From positions 31,306 through 95,305 of the forward strand of contig DASZPM010000016.1 of the NCBI GenBank assembly GCA_035550215.1: a DNA stretch of 64,000 nucleotides, given 5' to 3'. The position numbers and the translations under genes were made by a program. The stretch is from JABDFW01 sp035550215 (lineage in GTDB: Bacteria; Bacteroidota; Bacteroidia; Chitinophagales; Chitinophagaceae). The notes under the pieces were generated by a model. It saw nothing but the letters and a program-made list of their open reading frames with translations, had not been told where the DNA came from and did no database searches. Position 1 is the stretch's first letter. Each line of letters opens with the position of its first letter. This document shows positions 44,708 through 52,989 of this stretch, in pieces.

Positions 44708-45384
44708 AGCGGCACTTTAGCAAATGCCCGTACAGGAAAAGTGCCCGCGCCCTTAAACTTTGGTGGCACAGCGCTGAATATGGCGCTGGTTTGTGGTAAA
44801 CTGCCGAGATTGCAAAGATGCTCTACAATTAATACGCCTGCGCCCAAAAGGGCGGAATGTACAGGCCTGCTGTTGGCGCGTGTATCATCAATATTGTGGG
44901 AGTCGATACCTGCAATTTTTACGCCGCTGTTAACAAGGTATTCGGCGGCTTCTTTGGTCAAATAAGGATGGTTATCATAATATTGTTCGGTATTCCAGTG
45001 CACATCCCATCCTGTATGCACCAGTACAGCGTGACCTCTTATGTCAATGCCCTTAAAATAGCTGGCATCCACGGCAAGTGTGCAGGTATATGGAACGCTT
45101 ATTACTGTTAAAGACAATTCAGCCACATCGTCAAGCTGTATTTCTGACGTATCCTTGCCGTCGGCATACCTGTGAAAGGGGCAGTCAATATAAGTGCCTG
45201 TATTGGTAACCATTTCAATACTGCCAATTTGAAACGAAGTACCTTCTTCATAAAATTTCTTAGATTCTTCCCTGCTTAAATAATCGCAAATAACCGGGGC
45301 AGGTAAACCCTTGTATGTTACCAGGCCATTATGAATTGTATGGCTAAGGTCAATTAACCGGTACTCATTTCTGTTTGATGACAT
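44704..45384 (-). CDS. cyclase-family (kynurenine formamidase-like) protein with altered metal motif
   Basis: 226 residues. The family opening L-I-D-L-S-H-T-I-H-N-G is near residues 10-20 and the C-terminal V-E-H-L-C-N-L near 188. The zinc motif H-x-G-T-H-x-D of kynurenine formamidases is here N61-T-G-T-Y65-I-D67, followed by C-P-F-H71, so two of the usual His ligands are replaced. A subfamily with this N-T-G-T-Y form seems to exist in other bacteria, so it is not necessarily inactive, but the reaction cannot be assumed. Confidence 0.8.
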   Translation of the reverse strand: MSSNRNEYRLIDLSHTIHNGLVTYKGLPAPVICDYLSREESKKFYEEGTSFQIGSIEMVTNTGTYIDCPFHRYADGKDTSEIQLDDVAELSLTVISVPYTCTLAVDASYFKGIDIRGHAVLVHTGWDVHWNTEQYYDNHPYLTKEAAEYLVNSGVKIAGIDSHNIDDTRANSRPVHSALLGAGVLIVEHLCNLGSLPQTSAIFSAVPPKFKGAGTFPVRAFAKVPL

Positions 45385-45911
45385 ATTTGGCTGCGTGTAA
45401 AATGGTTAAACATTACAGGTTAATTAAAGCTATTACAAATAAATCACCCGGCCACGCTTTTAGATTATTAAACATATTATGATTACGATGTATGTATTGC
45501 TCAGTTAAAAACAAGGTTAACGGCGTGCTTTACTACAAGTTCCTGTTTTTACTGACATCAGCTGTTAAAAGCGCCTGTGTTAACAATTTTTTCATTCTCC
45601 CGTTTATTAAAATTATTTGCTATGAAAACAGTGGAAAAACAGGGATTCTCCAATTGGAAAAATCAAATATTTATAAAGACGCCGGGCACTGAAAGGCAGA
45701 AGTACACAGGTTTTCGGTGAAACCGGCGAAAAAGCCTTCCAATAAAAAAAAAAGCCGGAAAGCAATTTGAATTATTAAAAGAAATATCTAATTTGTGCGC
45801 CCCTTCAGGAGAATTTTTGAAAATACTTTTTTATTAAAACGAAATTTCCTTAGAATTGCTGAATCAAATTTTTGAACACTAGTTTTAAAAACCTAAAAAA
45901 TCAATTGCGTC
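45385..45911. other. intergenic region with possible exbB promoter
   Basis: About 530 bases without a supported gene; a plus-strand frame of 66 codons at 45492-45692 has no family likeness and poor codon texture. Near the right end TTTG at 45766-45769 is followed after 19 bases by TAATTTG at 45789-45795, close to the Bacteroidota promoter pattern, about 117 bases before the exbB-like gene. Confidence 0.4.
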
Positions 45912-46778
45912 ATGGCTGAAACTAAACCAACTGCCACAGTAGCAGCATCAAAGAGCACAACTTCCGTACAACCCAAGAAAAAGGGCAACTCCGTTTCATG
46001 GCTTGCCCCCCTAGTTTGTATTATCATCGGTTATTGCGTTTGGCGTTTCCTTCTTGGTAATCCCTCAAACTTTGAAAAACCCGATCTGTCAGGTGGTTTC
46101 TGGCCATCTCATGAAGGCCCTAAAGGTAACTGGAGCCGTATGTACACAGGCGGCATTATTGTACCAATACTGATAGGAACTTTGTTAACAGTATTAACTT
46201 TTGTTGTTGAGCGTTTTCTTACTGTTACCAAGGCCCAGGGTACCGGCAGCATAGCTGAATTTATCCGCAAAGTGCAGTTTAACCTTGCCAACAGAGATGT
46301 TGATAAGGCCATTGCAGAATGCGACAAACAAAAAGGCTCAGTAGGTAATGTAATGAAAGCAGGCCTGCGCAAGTACAAAGAAATGATTAGTAACACTGAA
46401 CTGGATACCGAGCAAAAGGTGCTTAATATTCAGAAAGAAGTAGAAGAAGCTACCGCGCTCGAGCTTCCAATGCTTGAAAAAAATCTCGTATTCCTTTCAA
46501 CAATCGCTTCTATCGCAACATTGCTTGGTTTGTTAGGTACTGTTATGGGTATGATTCGTTCATTTGCTTCTCTTGGTGAAGCCGGTGGTGCTGAAGCTTC
46601 TCAAAAGTTGTCTGTAGGTATCTCCGAAGCCCTGTATAACACCGCTCTTGGTATCGGTACTTCAGCCATTTCCATTATCATGTATAACGTTTTCACTACA
46701 AGAATTGATGCGATTACTTACGGTATTGATGAATCGGGCTTTACTTTAACGCAAAGCTTTGCCGCCAACTACAAATAA
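45912..46778 (+). CDS. exbB: ExbB/TolQ/MotA-type proton channel
   Basis: 288 residues. Three transmembrane helices are seen (about 30-50, 80-103 and 190-230), with a large cytoplasmic loop between the first pair and the third. The MotA_ExbB signature is in L-S-T-I-A-S-I-A-T-L-L-G-L-L-G-T-V-M-G-M-I near 196-216, including the conserved pore Thr residues, followed by A-L-Y-N-T-A-L-G-I. It forms the inner-membrane proton channel with ExbD that energises TonB. It heads the cluster exbB-exbD-exbD-tonB. Confidence 0.92.
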   Translation: MAETKPTATVAASKSTTSVQPKKKGNSVSWLAPLVCIIIGYCVWRFLLGNPSNFEKPDLSGGFWPSHEGPKGNWSRMYTGGIIVPILIGTLLTVLTFVVERFLTVTKAQGTGSIAEFIRKVQFNLANRDVDKAIAECDKQKGSVGNVMKAGLRKYKEMISNTELDTEQKVLNIQKEVEEATALELPMLEKNLVFLSTIASIATLLGLLGTVMGMIRSFASLGEAGGAEASQKLSVGISEALYNTALGIGTSAISIIMYNVFTTRIDAITYGIDESGFTLTQSFAANYK

Positions 46779-46845
46779 TTTTGTAAATTGGTATGGAAAT
46801 TCATCGTACATGCATCTTATATTATTCGTAGTAAAAATTTAAACA

Positions 46846-47517
46846 ATGGCCAGACCGAAAATACCGCGAAAAAGTACCACCGTTGACATGACGGCTATGT
46901 GTGATGTGGCTTTTTTGCTGTTGTCATTCTTCATTCTTACAACAAAGCCCAAGCCATCCGAAGCTGTGCCTATTCAAACGCCTACTTCGGTAGCTGCCAA
47001 GATTGCACCCGAAAAGGACCTGGTGATGATTTCCCTGAATAAAGATGGTAAAGCATTTTTGTCAACCGGCGACGACCAGGCTGATAAAGATGCAAAACAA
47101 CAGATAATTGAAACTGTTAATACCAACAAGGGGTTAGGATTATCTCCCGAGGAAATTGCTCGTTTAAAAGCGCAGCCTTTTATCGGCTCATCACTTGCCC
47201 AGCTTAAACAGCAGGCAAGAATGTCATCAGACCAGATTACCGGCCAAATATTGCCCGGTATACCTGTAAAAGATACAGCGAATAATGAGATGACCGACTG
47301 GATGCGTGCAGTAGCACAGGTATATGCAGGCCGTAAGCCCAACATTTTGTTAAAGGGCGATAACCAGGCACAGTTTCCGCAGTTTAAAAATATAGTTACG
47401 GCGTTAAAAAAGAACGATTTGCTTAAATTTCAAATGGTTACCAACCCCGAAGCTATACCTGCAGGCAGTACCCTGTTCCAGGCTATTAAAAATGGTGATT
47501 TGAAGGCAGCCGAATAA
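46846..47517 (+). CDS. exbD: ExbD/TolR-type protein (first copy)
   Basis: 223 residues, longer than typical ExbD (about 140). The N-terminal cytoplasmic P-R-K-S-T-T-V-D-M-T-A-M-C-D-V-A-F-L-L-L-S-F-F-I-L carries the essential transmembrane Asp near residue 19 in M-C-D. The periplasmic part has an insertion of about 60-80 residues (N-T-N-K-G-L-G-L-S-P-E-E-I-A-R-L-K and following) before the final beta-alpha unit. It lies 67 bases after exbB. Confidence 0.88.
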   Translation: MARPKIPRKSTTVDMTAMCDVAFLLLSFFILTTKPKPSEAVPIQTPTSVAAKIAPEKDLVMISLNKDGKAFLSTGDDQADKDAKQQIIETVNTNKGLGLSPEEIARLKAQPFIGSSLAQLKQQARMSSDQITGQILPGIPVKDTANNEMTDWMRAVAQVYAGRKPNILLKGDNQAQFPQFKNIVTALKKNDLLKFQMVTNPEAIPAGSTLFQAIKNGDLKAAE

Positions 47518-47551
47518 GTAAATTAATTAAATAAACTAAAAAGTTGCAGTT

Positions 47552-48121
47552 ATGGCAGAAATGGATACCTCCGGTGGAGGTGGGAAACATAAAAAGGGGC
47601 CTGGGGTCAAAAAAGGAAAGAAACTTTCTACCAGGGTTGACCTTACACCAATGGTTGACCTGGGATTTCTCCTTATCACCTTTTTCATTTTCACCACCAC
47701 CATGAGTAAGCCTACGGCTTATAAACTAAACCTTCCGGCAGATACAAAAGATCCTAACCAGCAAAATAAGCTGAATGAAAAATCAGCCTTAACAATATTG
47801 TTAGGTAAGGATAATAATGTATTTTACTACGAAGGGGAACTTGCACCAAACGGTACAAATTTCAAGTCTTCAAATTTTAAGGATATCAGGGACGTGATAT
47901 TGCAAAAGAAGGCTAATACGGATACCACTTTTATGGTTATTGTTAAACCCAATGATGAAAGCAATTATAAAAATTTTGTGGACATTATGGACGAGATGAA
48001 AATCAACATGGTTAGCCGTTATGCCCTGGTTGATATTACGCCAATTGAAGACCAGCTTGTTAGGGTAAGCGAAGGTGAACCTGCCACGGCAGCACCAGGC
48101 GCGGCACCAGGCAAAAAATAA
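47552..48121 (+). CDS. exbD: ExbD/TolR-type protein (second copy)
   Basis: 189 residues. The glycine- and lysine-rich N-terminus leads to T-R-V-D-L-T-P-M-V-D-L-G-F-L-L-I-T-F-F-I-F, with the proton-path Asp in M-V-D near residue 36. The periplasmic domain is of near-normal size, ending in an Ala/Pro-rich tail (A-T-A-A-P-G-A-A-P-G-K-K). Pairs of ExbD proteins next to one ExbB are usual in Bacteroidota and may form a heterodimer. Confidence 0.9.
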   Translation: MAEMDTSGGGGKHKKGPGVKKGKKLSTRVDLTPMVDLGFLLITFFIFTTTMSKPTAYKLNLPADTKDPNQQNKLNEKSALTILLGKDNNVFYYEGELAPNGTNFKSSNFKDIRDVILQKKANTDTTFMVIVKPNDESNYKNFVDIMDEMKINMVSRYALVDITPIEDQLVRVSEGEPATAAPGAAPGKK

Positions 48122-48161
48122 GTTTGACGTTTTTGCATATTATTATTAAACATTCAAAGTA

Positions 48162-48983
48162 ATGGAAACAAACAAAATTCTTGACGCCGACATCCTGGAT
48201 ATCATCTTTGATGGACGGAACAAGCAATACGGCGCTTATGACCTTCGCCGCACCTACAACAAAAGGCTTACCATCTCTATGCTGGTAATGCTGGCTGTTT
48301 GTGTGCTGCTGGTTACCGGTATGCTGGTTGCTAATAATAGCAGCGGCCCCAAAAAAGCGCAGGTATTTGTGCAGGATGTAACACTGGCAGATATGCACGA
48401 GGAGAAGAAAGAACCACCTCCGCCACCTCCGCCACCTCCACCAAAGGAGCCACCGAAAGTAGAAATTAAACAATTTACTCCTCCTAAAATTGTAAAAGAA
48501 GAAGTAAAAGAACCACCACCCAAACAGGAAGAACTGGAAGATACTAAAATTGGTACCATTAACCAGGAAGGTATTAAAACCGACGTGGTTGCCCCGCCAG
48601 TTGAAGAAAAGGGTACTGGTGTGGTAGAAGCGCCAAAAGTTGAAGAAGACTACGATAAGGAATTTAAAACCGTGCAGATACAGGCATCCTTCCCGGGCGG
48701 CCCTGAAGCATGGACTAAATACCTGCAGCGTAACCTGCGCGCAGAGGTAGCTTCTGATAATGGTGCGCCTCCCGGCAACTATACTGTGGTAGTTTCTTTC
48801 CTTGTGGACAAAGATGGAAATATATCAGAAGTAAAGGCCGAAAATAACCCGGGCTATGGCACAGCAGATGAGGCCGTAAGGGTTATTCAAAGAGGGCCTA
48901 AATGGAATCCCGCTATTCAAAACGGCCGTAAAGTAATTTATCGCCAAAAGCAATCTATCACCTTCTCAATATCTGAAGGGTAG
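48162..48983 (+). CDS. tonB: TonB energy transducer (first of three tandem copies)
   Basis: 273 residues. The N-terminal cytoplasmic stretch I-L-D-I-I-F-D-G-R-N-K-Q-Y-G-A-Y is shared by all three copies. One transmembrane helix follows (about 45-63), then a proline-rich spacer (P-P-P-P-P-P-P-P near 88-97 and V-K-E-E-V-K-E-P-P-P) and the TonB C-terminal domain (about 180-270, G-N-Y-T-V-V-V-S-F-L-V-D-K-D-G and G-R-K-V-I-Y-R-Q-K). It couples the ExbB/ExbD motor to outer-membrane TonB-dependent receptors. A terminator follows. Confidence 0.93.
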   Translation: METNKILDADILDIIFDGRNKQYGAYDLRRTYNKRLTISMLVMLAVCVLLVTGMLVANNSSGPKKAQVFVQDVTLADMHEEKKEPPPPPPPPPPKEPPKVEIKQFTPPKIVKEEVKEPPPKQEELEDTKIGTINQEGIKTDVVAPPVEEKGTGVVEAPKVEEDYDKEFKTVQIQASFPGGPEAWTKYLQRNLRAEVASDNGAPPGNYTVVVSFLVDKDGNISEVKAENNPGYGTADEAVRVIQRGPKWNPAIQNGRKVIYRQKQSITFSISEG

Positions 48984-49010
48984 TTTAGCATTCAGCCAAT
49001 TATTTATACT

Positions 49011-49043
49011 AGCCCTCCTGTTTTTTGCAGGAGGGCTTTTTTA
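49011..49043 (+). terminator. rho-independent terminator after first tonB
   Basis: A perfect 10-base stem AGCCCTCCTG/CAGGAGGGCT with a seven-base loop, followed by TTTTTTA, 28 bases after the stop of the first tonB. It should end the exbB-exbD-exbD-tonB transcript and make the next two tonB copies a separate unit, or expressed by read-through. Confidence 0.85.
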
Positions 49044-49200
49044 TTGTTTAAAGCGGTACGCCCTGTTAAGTTAAAAACACCGCATTAAAAAATTGTTTAT
49101 GGAATATTATGTTTCCTGAATCTCAATAACAGCTTCACTAATACTTGTTATAGCAACCCCTTCATGTGCACATAGTTTTCTCACATGAAAAAACCTTAAA

Positions 49201-50016
49201 ATGGAAACAAACAAAATTCTTGATGCCGATGTACTCGACATTATTTTTGATGGTCGCAACAAACAGTATGGGGCGTACCAGCTTCGCAAAACGTACAACA
49301 AAAGACTTGTTGTAGCGCTATCAGTTATGTTTGGCACCTGCCTGCTGGCTATTTTTGGCAGTGTATTCGCAAACAATTCAAACGGCAGGAAACCGGTGCA
49401 GGTTTTAGTGTCGGAAGTATCGCTGGCTTCCGTGGACGACAAGCCGGTTCAGCCCCCGCCGGTGGAGCCCCCAAAGCCAAAACCACAATTACAAACCATT
49501 CAGTCAACTACGCCGCGCATAGTAAAAGAAGAGGTTAAGGAACCACCGCCCACGCAGGCAGAACAGGACGATGTAAAAATCGGCACTGCCAATATTGAAG
49601 GGATTAAGGGTGATGTGGTTGCGCCGCCAGTTGAAGAAAAAGGCACTGGTACGGTAGTGGCGCCCAAAGTTGAAGAGGATTATGACCATGAATTTAAAAC
49701 AGTGCAATTGCAGGCACAATTTCCGGGCGGTATGGATGAATGGGTGAAGTACCTGCGCCGGAATTTACGTGCTGAAGTAGCCACCGATAATGGGGCGCCT
49801 GCGGGAAAATACCCGGTTGTGGTTTCATTCCTTGTAGATAAGCAGGGAAACGTATCTGAGGTAAAGGCCGAAAACGACCCGGGCTATGGCATGGCTGCAG
49901 AAGCGGTAAGGGTAATACAGCGAAGCGGAAAATGGATACCCGCAGTACAGAACGGCAGAAATGTAATATTCAGGCAGAAACAGTCTATCATTTTCCTTAT
50001 TGACGATAACCAATAA
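49201..50016 (+). CDS. tonB: TonB energy transducer (second tandem copy)
   Basis: 271 residues, clearly paralogous to the first copy over its full length, including I-L-D-A-D-V-L-D-I-I-F-D-G-R at the N-terminus and the C-terminal domain Y-P-V-V-V-S-F-L-V-D-K-Q-G-N. The Pro spacer differs (P-P-P-V-E-P-P-K-P-K-P). It lies beyond a strong terminator, with an AT-rich 160-base stretch that probably holds its own promoter, and 67 bases before the third copy. Confidence 0.92.
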   Translation: METNKILDADVLDIIFDGRNKQYGAYQLRKTYNKRLVVALSVMFGTCLLAIFGSVFANNSNGRKPVQVLVSEVSLASVDDKPVQPPPVEPPKPKPQLQTIQSTTPRIVKEEVKEPPPTQAEQDDVKIGTANIEGIKGDVVAPPVEEKGTGTVVAPKVEEDYDHEFKTVQLQAQFPGGMDEWVKYLRRNLRAEVATDNGAPAGKYPVVVSFLVDKQGNVSEVKAENDPGYGMAAEAVRVIQRSGKWIPAVQNGRNVIFRQKQSIIFLIDDNQ

Positions 50017-50083
50017 TTGGTAAAGATTAACAACAGTTCAACCCCTTCGTGTTATACTCTTGTAAATAAAAAAACCTTTAAAA

Positions 50084-50896
50084 ATGGATACAAATAATAT
50101 TTTACAGGCGGATGTGCTCGACATAATTTTTGACGGGCGCAATAAACAATACGGCGCTTACCAGCTAAGAAAAACATATAACAGGCGATTGATGGTAGCT
50201 TTGATAAGTACGATGGTTATATGTTTGCTGGCAATAATAGGAAGCGTATTTGCCGGCAGCAATACACAAAATATAAAGAAACCCTGGATTGTAACAGATA
50301 CGTTCAACCTGGCAGATGTGAAGGAGCCACCGCCGCCGGTTGTACCCCCACCACCGCCAAAGCCACCGCGCCAACCTGAAATGGTTAAGTTTACCGCCCC
50401 TAAAATTGTCAACACAGTTGTAACTGAACCACCACCCTCAGTTCCTGAGATGGAAAATGTAACAATAGGAAATGCAAGCATTGATGGAGATAAAAATGTT
50501 GGCCTTCAACCTCCACCTGAACAACATGGTACTGGAGCAAAAGAAATAAAAGCAGATGATGCACCGGCAGGCCCTGTTATAGTACAGGTGCAGGCTAGTT
50601 TTCCCGGAGGGCCCGATGCCTGGGTAAAATATCTTGAGCGCAACCTGCGGCAGAACATACCGGTTGACAACGGCGCACCGGCTGGTGACTACAAAGTGAT
50701 TGTTTCTTTTATTGTAAGCGCTGATGGCAGCCTTTCAGATGTAAAGGCTGAAAATGACCCTGGTTATGGAATTGCTGCAGAAGCAATAAGGGTTATACAA
50801 AAAAGCGGTAAATGGATGCCTGCTATACAAAACGGCCGGCATGTAACATACCGGCAACAGCAACCCATAACATTTCGTGTTAGTGACAGCCAGTAA
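50084..50896 (+). CDS. tonB: TonB energy transducer (third tandem copy)
   Basis: 270 residues, the most diverged of the three: the mid-region lacks the V-A-P-P-V-E-E-K-G-T-G stretch shared by copies one and two and has instead V-G-L-Q-P-P-P-E-Q-H-G-T-G. The N-terminal I-I-F-D-G-R-N-K-Q-Y-G-A-Y and the C-terminal TonB domain are intact. Probably co-transcribed with the second copy, and followed by its own terminator. Confidence 0.92.
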   Translation: MDTNNILQADVLDIIFDGRNKQYGAYQLRKTYNRRLMVALISTMVICLLAIIGSVFAGSNTQNIKKPWIVTDTFNLADVKEPPPPVVPPPPPKPPRQPEMVKFTAPKIVNTVVTEPPPSVPEMENVTIGNASIDGDKNVGLQPPPEQHGTGAKEIKADDAPAGPVIVQVQASFPGGPDAWVKYLERNLRQNIPVDNGAPAGDYKVIVSFIVSADGSLSDVKAENDPGYGIAAEAIRVIQKSGKWMPAIQNGRHVTYRQQQPITFRVSDSQ

Positions 50897-50935
50897 ATGC
50901 AGCACCAAATAATCAACAGCCCTAGCCTATAGTAT

Positions 50936-50961
50936 AAGCCCTGCGCAAGCGGGGCTTTTTA
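50936..50961 (+). terminator. rho-independent terminator after third tonB
   Basis: A nine-pair stem AAGCCCTGC/GCGGGGCTT with one G-U pair and a GCAA tetraloop, followed by TTT and an AT stretch, 40 bases after the third tonB stop. Confidence 0.8.
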
Positions 50962-50979
50962 TTGCGTGGGTTATTAAGC

Positions 50980-50987
50980 TATTTTTG
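50980..50987 (+). promoter_or_regulatory. candidate -7 promoter element of mnmE
   Basis: TATTTTTG matches TAnnTTTG and lies 19 bases before the mnmE ATG, just downstream of the tonB terminator. The -33 match is weak. Confidence 0.45.
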
Positions 50988-51006
50988 TGCAAACTATCAT
51001 AAGGCA

Positions 51007-52374
51007 ATGCACGGTAAATTTTCAGGATGGGATGATACAATAGCTGCGCTGGCTACACCGCAGGGTATAGGTGCTATTGGCGTTATAAGGGTAAGTGGTG
51101 AAAAGGCAGTTGAAATAGTTGATGAATTGTTTCCGTCAAAAAACCTGGGCAAACAGGCAAGCCATACATTACATGTTGGCTATATTGTGTTTGAGGACGT
51201 TGTGCTTGACGAAGTGGTCATTTCTCTCTTTAAAGCGCCCCGTTCCTATACAGGTGAAGATGTGGTGGAAATTTCCTGCCACGGTTCACCATACATTCAG
51301 CAACAGGTGCTGCAGGCCTTACTGCAAAGCGGTGCAAGGGCGGCAAAGCCCGGCGAATTTACCCAGCGTGCCTTTCTAAACGGTAAGCTTGATCTTGCCC
51401 AGGCCGAAGCAGTGGCAGACCTTATTGCAAGCAATACTGAGGCCAGTCGCAGGGCGGCCATACAAAATATTCGCGGCGGGTTCTCGCATGCTCTGCAACA
51501 GGTAAGGGATGAGCTGCTGCAATTTTCTGCACTGATTGAGCTTGAACTGGATTTTTCCCAGGAAGATGTTGAGTTTGCTGACCGCAGCAGACTTTATGCG
51601 CTTTTATATACTGCAGGGGAAAAGGTGCGGCAACTGCTTTTGTCGTTTAAACTTGGCAACGTTATAAAAAATGGCGTGCAGGTGGCCATTATAGGCAAAC
51701 CTAACGCAGGTAAATCAACGTTGCTTAATACACTGCTTAACGAAGAACGCGCCATTGTAAGCGATATTGCGGGCACTACCCGCGATACTATTGAGGAGGT
51801 ACTGAATATAAAAGGTATATTGTTTCGCCTGGCCGACACGGCAGGCATACGCAGCCACAGTGCAGATATAATTGAGAACCTGGGCATGGAGAAGAGTATG
51901 GAAAAAATGCGTAATGCCGATATTGTTATTTACCTGTATGATGTGAACGAAACCGGCGGAGAGGAGTTAAAAAAAGTAATGGAAGATATGCAGCAGCGGG
52001 GTATACGGTTTTTGCTTGTGGGTAATAAGGCAGATGCAGGTACTCAAAAGGAGCAAACCGGCGGCAGCGTGTATATCTCCGCAAAAAATAATATAAATAT
52101 TGACGAGTTGAAAGACAAACTATTTAATGCAGCGGTGCAGGAACAATCACTGTCGCAGGAAACACTGGTAACCAATACCAGGCATATTGCCGCGCTGGAA
52201 AAAGTAGACGTAGCGATGAACGATATTATACAGGGGCTTGATAATAAACTCCCCGGCGACCTGCTTTCTGCCGATATACGCACCTGCCTGCATTACCTTG
52301 GTGAAATAACCGGCGAAATAACGAACGAACACCAACTGGACTATATTTTCAGCAAGTTTTGTATTGGAAAGTAA
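51007..52374 (+). CDS. mnmE: tRNA uridine-5-carboxymethylaminomethyl modification GTPase
   Basis: 455 residues from the ATG at 51007; a start at 50962 would add 15 unrelated residues. The N-terminal folate-binding domain begins D-D-T-I-A-A-L-A-T-P-Q-G-I-G-A-I. The G domain has G1 G-K-P-N-A-G-K-S-T near residues 228-236, G2/G3 D-I-A-G-T-T-R-D and D-T-A-G-I-R, and G4 N-K-A-D. The C-terminus ends F-C-I-G-K, the conserved Cys motif of MnmE. Together with MnmG it modifies U34 of certain tRNAs. The gene end is the left attachment site of the integrated element; mnmE remains intact. Confidence 0.95.
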   Translation: MHGKFSGWDDTIAALATPQGIGAIGVIRVSGEKAVEIVDELFPSKNLGKQASHTLHVGYIVFEDVVLDEVVISLFKAPRSYTGEDVVEISCHGSPYIQQQVLQALLQSGARAAKPGEFTQRAFLNGKLDLAQAEAVADLIASNTEASRRAAIQNIRGGFSHALQQVRDELLQFSALIELELDFSQEDVEFADRSRLYALLYTAGEKVRQLLLSFKLGNVIKNGVQVAIIGKPNAGKSTLLNTLLNEERAIVSDIAGTTRDTIEEVLNIKGILFRLADTAGIRSHSADIIENLGMEKSMEKMRNADIVIYLYDVNETGGEELKKVMEDMQQRGIRFLLVGNKADAGTQKEQTGGSVYISAKNNINIDELKDKLFNAAVQEQSLSQETLVTNTRHIAALEKVDVAMNDIIQGLDNKLPGDLLSADIRTCLHYLGEITGEITNEHQLDYIFSKFCIGK

Positions 52375-52379
52375 CCCCA
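52357..52379 (+). other. left attachment site (attL) at the mnmE 3' end
   Basis: These 23 bases cover the last codons of mnmE and its stop. They match 62777-62799 at 20 of 23 positions (TTTTGTATTGG[A/G]AAGTA[A/G]CCC core). The recombinase gene lies within 650 bases. Direct repeats of a gene's 3' end flanking an integrase-bearing segment are the standard sign of site-specific insertion; the mnmE (trmE) 3' end is also the site used by Salmonella genomic island 1. Confidence 0.8.
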
Positions 52380-52495
52380 CAAAACAACCTACTAACAACT
52401 AAGCAACAAACTACCTAAAACCCCCTGTTTACCAATAGTACAGGCGCGGAGCGTTTATTATTACTTTGTTTTTTTATAGGTTTATTTTGCAAATA

Positions 52496-52517
52496 TTTGT
52501 ACCTCATTTGTACCTCA
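52496..52517 (+). repeat. tandem 11-base repeat, putative integrase arm sites (left)
   Basis: TTTGTACCTCA occurs twice without a gap. A near-identical pair (19 of 22 bases) is found at 62720-62741, close to the opposite end. Paired short direct repeats inside both ends of an element fit arm-type binding sites for a tyrosine recombinase. Confidence 0.6.
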
Positions 52518-52561
52518 CAGGTTATTAATAAAAAAACGCCAATATTTGGCGAAATAATGGC

Positions 52562-52596
52562 ACTTAAATGCACTTATATATACTTAAATACCCTTA
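52562..52596. promoter_or_regulatory. 10-base phased ACTTA repeats
   Basis: ACTTA begins at 52562, 52572 and 52582 and CCTTA at 52592, one helical turn apart, ending 20 bases before the start of the excisionase-like gene. Such phasing puts all copies on one DNA face, as for a cooperatively bound regulator or excisionase. Confidence 0.4.
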
Positions 52597-52615
52597 CCTT
52601 TATAAAAAATAGGTT

Positions 52616-52969
52616 ATGAGCTCAAATATTAGGGTGCAGCGGATATGCCAACAATGCGGAAAAGAATTTGAGGCCCGCAAAACCACAACAAAAACATGCT
52701 CCGATAATTGCGCTAAAAAACTTTACAAGCAAAACAAGCGCGCGGCCAACATTGAAAACAGCGATAAGCAAACCCTGGCTATAAAGCTTAAACCGGTTGA
52801 AATGATTAAGGCAAAGGAATTTTTAACCGTACCCGATGTGGCAATGCTTTTAACATGCTCACGGCGCACGGCTTACCGGCTTATTAAGCAAGGCAGTATA
52901 AAGGGTGTAAACCTGGCCCAAAGAAAAACGCTTGTAAAACGTTCAGATATTGATAAACTATTTGCATAG
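52616..52969 (+). CDS. excisionase-like HTH protein with N-terminal zinc ribbon
   Basis: 117 residues. Residues 8-30 hold a Cys4 zinc-binding pattern (C-Q-Q-C-G-K-E-F-E-A, then C-S-D-N-C-A). The C-terminal half is a MerR/excisionase-type helix-turn-helix: F-L-T-V-P-D-V-A-M-L-L-T-C-S-R-R-T-A-Y-R near residues 62-81, and K-R-S-D-I-D-K-L-F at the end. This resembles helix-turn-helix proteins encoded next to integrases of Bacteroidota elements. It probably binds the element end and directs excision or represses the integrase. The recombinase gene follows with a one-base or 20-base gap depending on its start. Confidence 0.82.
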   Translation: MSSNIRVQRICQQCGKEFEARKTTTKTCSDNCAKKLYKQNKRAANIENSDKQTLAIKLKPVEMIKAKEFLTVPDVAMLLTCSRRTAYRLIKQGSIKGVNLAQRKTLVKRSDIDKLFA

Positions 52970-52989
52970 TGCTTTTAAAACCACCGTAT

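Larger units (their letters stand above)
52380..52615. other. left end of the integrated element, non-coding
   Basis: About 240 bases with no gene. It holds the tandem TTTGTACCTCA repeats (52496-52517), a short inverted repeat CGCCAA-TAT-TTGGCG (52537-52551) and three ACTTA pentamers plus a CCTTA at exact 10-base steps (52562-52596), all directly upstream of the excisionase-like gene. These are probably recombinase and excisionase binding sites or an operator. Confidence 0.5.

Noticed and set aside
45492..45692. 66-codon plus-strand frame in the gap before exbB
   Set aside because: No family likeness, poor amino-acid texture and no promoter or terminator in support.
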